Part shown: positions 6,518 through 7,448 of the stretch, piece after piece
Layout: each line of letters starts with the position of its first letter
How positions within the stretch are numbered: the first letter of the stretch is position 1
DNA from: Euryarchaeota archaeon UBA258
GTDB taxonomy: Archaea > Thermoplasmatota > Poseidoniia > Poseidoniales > Poseidoniaceae
Length of the DNA: 7,448 nt
Direction of reading: 5' to 3'
Assembly: GCA_002502605.1 (NCBI GenBank)
Contig: DAPR01000074.1
Span: 56,791-64,238, forward strand
Position numbers and translations under genes: made by a program
Notes under the pieces: model-generated
Database searches by the model: none
What the model was told of the DNA's origin: nothing
What the model saw: the letters and a program-made list of their open reading frames with translations, nothing else

Positions 6518-7288
6518 ATGCAGTCGGACTACAATGACTTGACCGTCGTGAAGTTGAAGGCATTGTGTAAGGAACAAAACCTTCCGATTTCTGGTCGAAA
6601 AAGCGAGTTAATCGAACGTTTAATCGCCAATGACAATTCAAAGTACGATAACGAAGAAGAAATTGAACAGACAACTGAAGAAGGAACAGAAGAAAAAAAG
6701 AAGTTCAAATGCATCGAATGTTCAACCGTTCTTCGTGTTCCCTTGACATACAAAGGTATGATTTCCTGCCCAACCTGCTCCACTCGTCAAGAGGTTGGCG
6801 AGGAGGTGAAAGACCACCCTTTGGACTCGTTCGAATTTACAGCAGAGCAAATAGGGACTGCTTTGATGATTTCAGGCATTCTCCTTTTTGCATTTGCCAT
6901 GTGGTTGATCGTATCAGGATGGAATTTTTGGTTGGAATGTGAATGGGATAATCTTTCGCTCTCCGAGTATGAGGACCTCGGATGTGGAGAAGGTTCGTTT
7001 ACGAACACCCTATTCACCTCTTGCTGTGTGCTGATACCACTCGGGTTTTTGATTGGCATGTTCGGATACAATTATTCCGAGTCAAAACAAGTTGGCCTTC
7101 AAGGTCAGGTCAACCATGCCACAGGGATCACAATGCCAAGCCAAGCACCCAAACGCAGTCCACTCGTGGGCGCGATTCAAGCGACAGCTGTTGGTTATGG
7201 CATTGGTATTGTGACTCTTATTGGAATTGTTTTGATTGTGATTGTCCTCATCTTAGTTCTGATTTTATTCATTGCTGCATCGTATTGA
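6518..7288 (+). CDS. SAP-domain, zinc-ribbon, three-helix membrane protein
   Basis: The protein has 256 residues from ATG 6518. Residues 7-36 (starting DLTVVKLKALCKEQ, ending KSELIERL) are a clear SAP domain, a helix-extended-helix fold that usually binds DNA. An acidic linker follows (39-60, mostly Glu). C65-x2-C68 and C84-x2-C87 form a zinc-ribbon-like pair. Three hydrophobic segments lie at about 112-134, 164-184 and 224-253; the last is very rich in Ile, Leu and Val. If the SAP and zinc parts are cytoplasmic, the loop at 135-163 is outside, with C141 and C156 placed to form a disulfide. An in-frame TTG at 6467 would add 17 residues, but it has no Shine-Dalgarno site and the extra residues precede the SAP fold, so I prefer the ATG (weak GGA upstream). 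The gene follows the ccmE-like gene by 114 bases. Function is unknown; linking DNA or a regulatory complex to the membrane is only a guess. Confidence 0.85.
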   Translation: MQSDYNDLTVVKLKALCKEQNLPISGRKSELIERLIANDNSKYDNEEEIEQTTEEGTEEKKKFKCIECSTVLRVPLTYKGMISCPTCSTRQEVGEEVKDHPLDSFEFTAEQIGTALMISGILLFAFAMWLIVSGWNFWLECEWDNLSLSEYEDLGCGEGSFTNTLFTSCCVLIPLGFLIGMFGYNYSESKQVGLQGQVNHATGITMPSQAPKRSPLVGAIQATAVGYGIGIVTLIGIVLIVIVLILVLILFIAASY

Positions 7289-7448
7289 TCACCAGCAATA
7301 CGGCGGAATGGTGTCACCCAAACTGCTCGAAAATGGCAGGTTGGGGACCCACATGATTTCATGGAAAGGATATGTCGGAACTGGTGATTGCACTAACATT
7401 CCTGAAACCCCTTATTTGATAATAAGAAGCGTAATCCAAAAGAACATG
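7289..7448. other. Right-end stretch with no firm gene
   Basis: No feature can be called securely in these 160 bases. On the plus strand a frame opens at ATG 7308 and stays open to the edge for 47 codons (beginning MVSPKLLENG), but it has no well-spaced Shine-Dalgarno site and is too short to judge. On the minus strand one frame is open from the edge to a TGA at about 7360, possibly the end of a converging gene. The last three bases are ATG, which could be a gene start. Confidence 0.3.
7411..7426. repeat. A/T-rich inverted repeat near the right edge
   Basis: CTTATT and AATAAG are perfect 6-base arms around the loop TGAT. The TTATTTGATAAT run is TATA-like and sits about 30 bases before the ATG at 7446-7448, a spacing suited to a short-leader archaeal promoter for a gene that would lie beyond the window. 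The arms are short enough to arise by chance. Confidence 0.25.

Noticed and set aside
1..7448. CRISPR array, insertion sequence, tRNA or rRNA
   Set aside because: Reading both strands I found no spaced direct repeats, transposase motifs, terminal inverted repeats, or cloverleaf and rRNA signatures.

Overview
This window most likely comes from a free-living, aerobic archaeon, with marine group II Euryarchaeota (Candidatus Poseidoniales) as the best guess. That is an inference from gene content: a geranylgeranyl-reductase-family flavoprotein of the archaeal lipid type, a quinone-type (class 2) dihydroorotate dehydrogenase, a CcmE of the CxxxY type, and a SAP/zinc-ribbon/membrane protein. No rRNA or other phylogenetic marker is present to settle it. 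Genes are tightly packed, and I see no mobile element, CRISPR array, rRNA or tRNA.

The left 4.8 kb reads on the minus strand. In transcription order it holds a 145-residue protein of unknown function (4797-4360), a 915-residue type IA DNA topoisomerase of the topoisomerase III kind (4255-1508), a geranylgeranyl-reductase-family FAD protein (1436-222), and the N-terminal 70 codons of an unknown protein that leaves the window at position 1. The last two are only 9 bases apart, and the Shine-Dalgarno site of the second overlaps the stop of the first, so they are probably co-transcribed and co-translated. A perfect 20-bp palindrome lies upstream of the topoisomerase gene and may be a control site.

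The right part reads on the plus strand. It starts with pyrD (4851-5978), which diverges from the 145-residue gene across only 53 bases. A small ccmE-like gene follows (6011-6403), then a protein joining a SAP domain, a four-cysteine zinc ribbon and three membrane helices (6518-7288). The final 160 bases hold no gene I can call with confidence.

Pathways represented are pyrimidine synthesis linked to the quinone pool (PyrD), cytochrome c maturation (CcmE), isoprenoid lipid saturation (the reductase) and DNA topology (the topoisomerase). PyrD and CcmE both point to a respiratory membrane chain. The points most worth checking are the CxxxY heme-binding variant in CcmE, the missing second acidic residue in the topoisomerase Toprim motif, the palindrome, and the SAP membrane protein.
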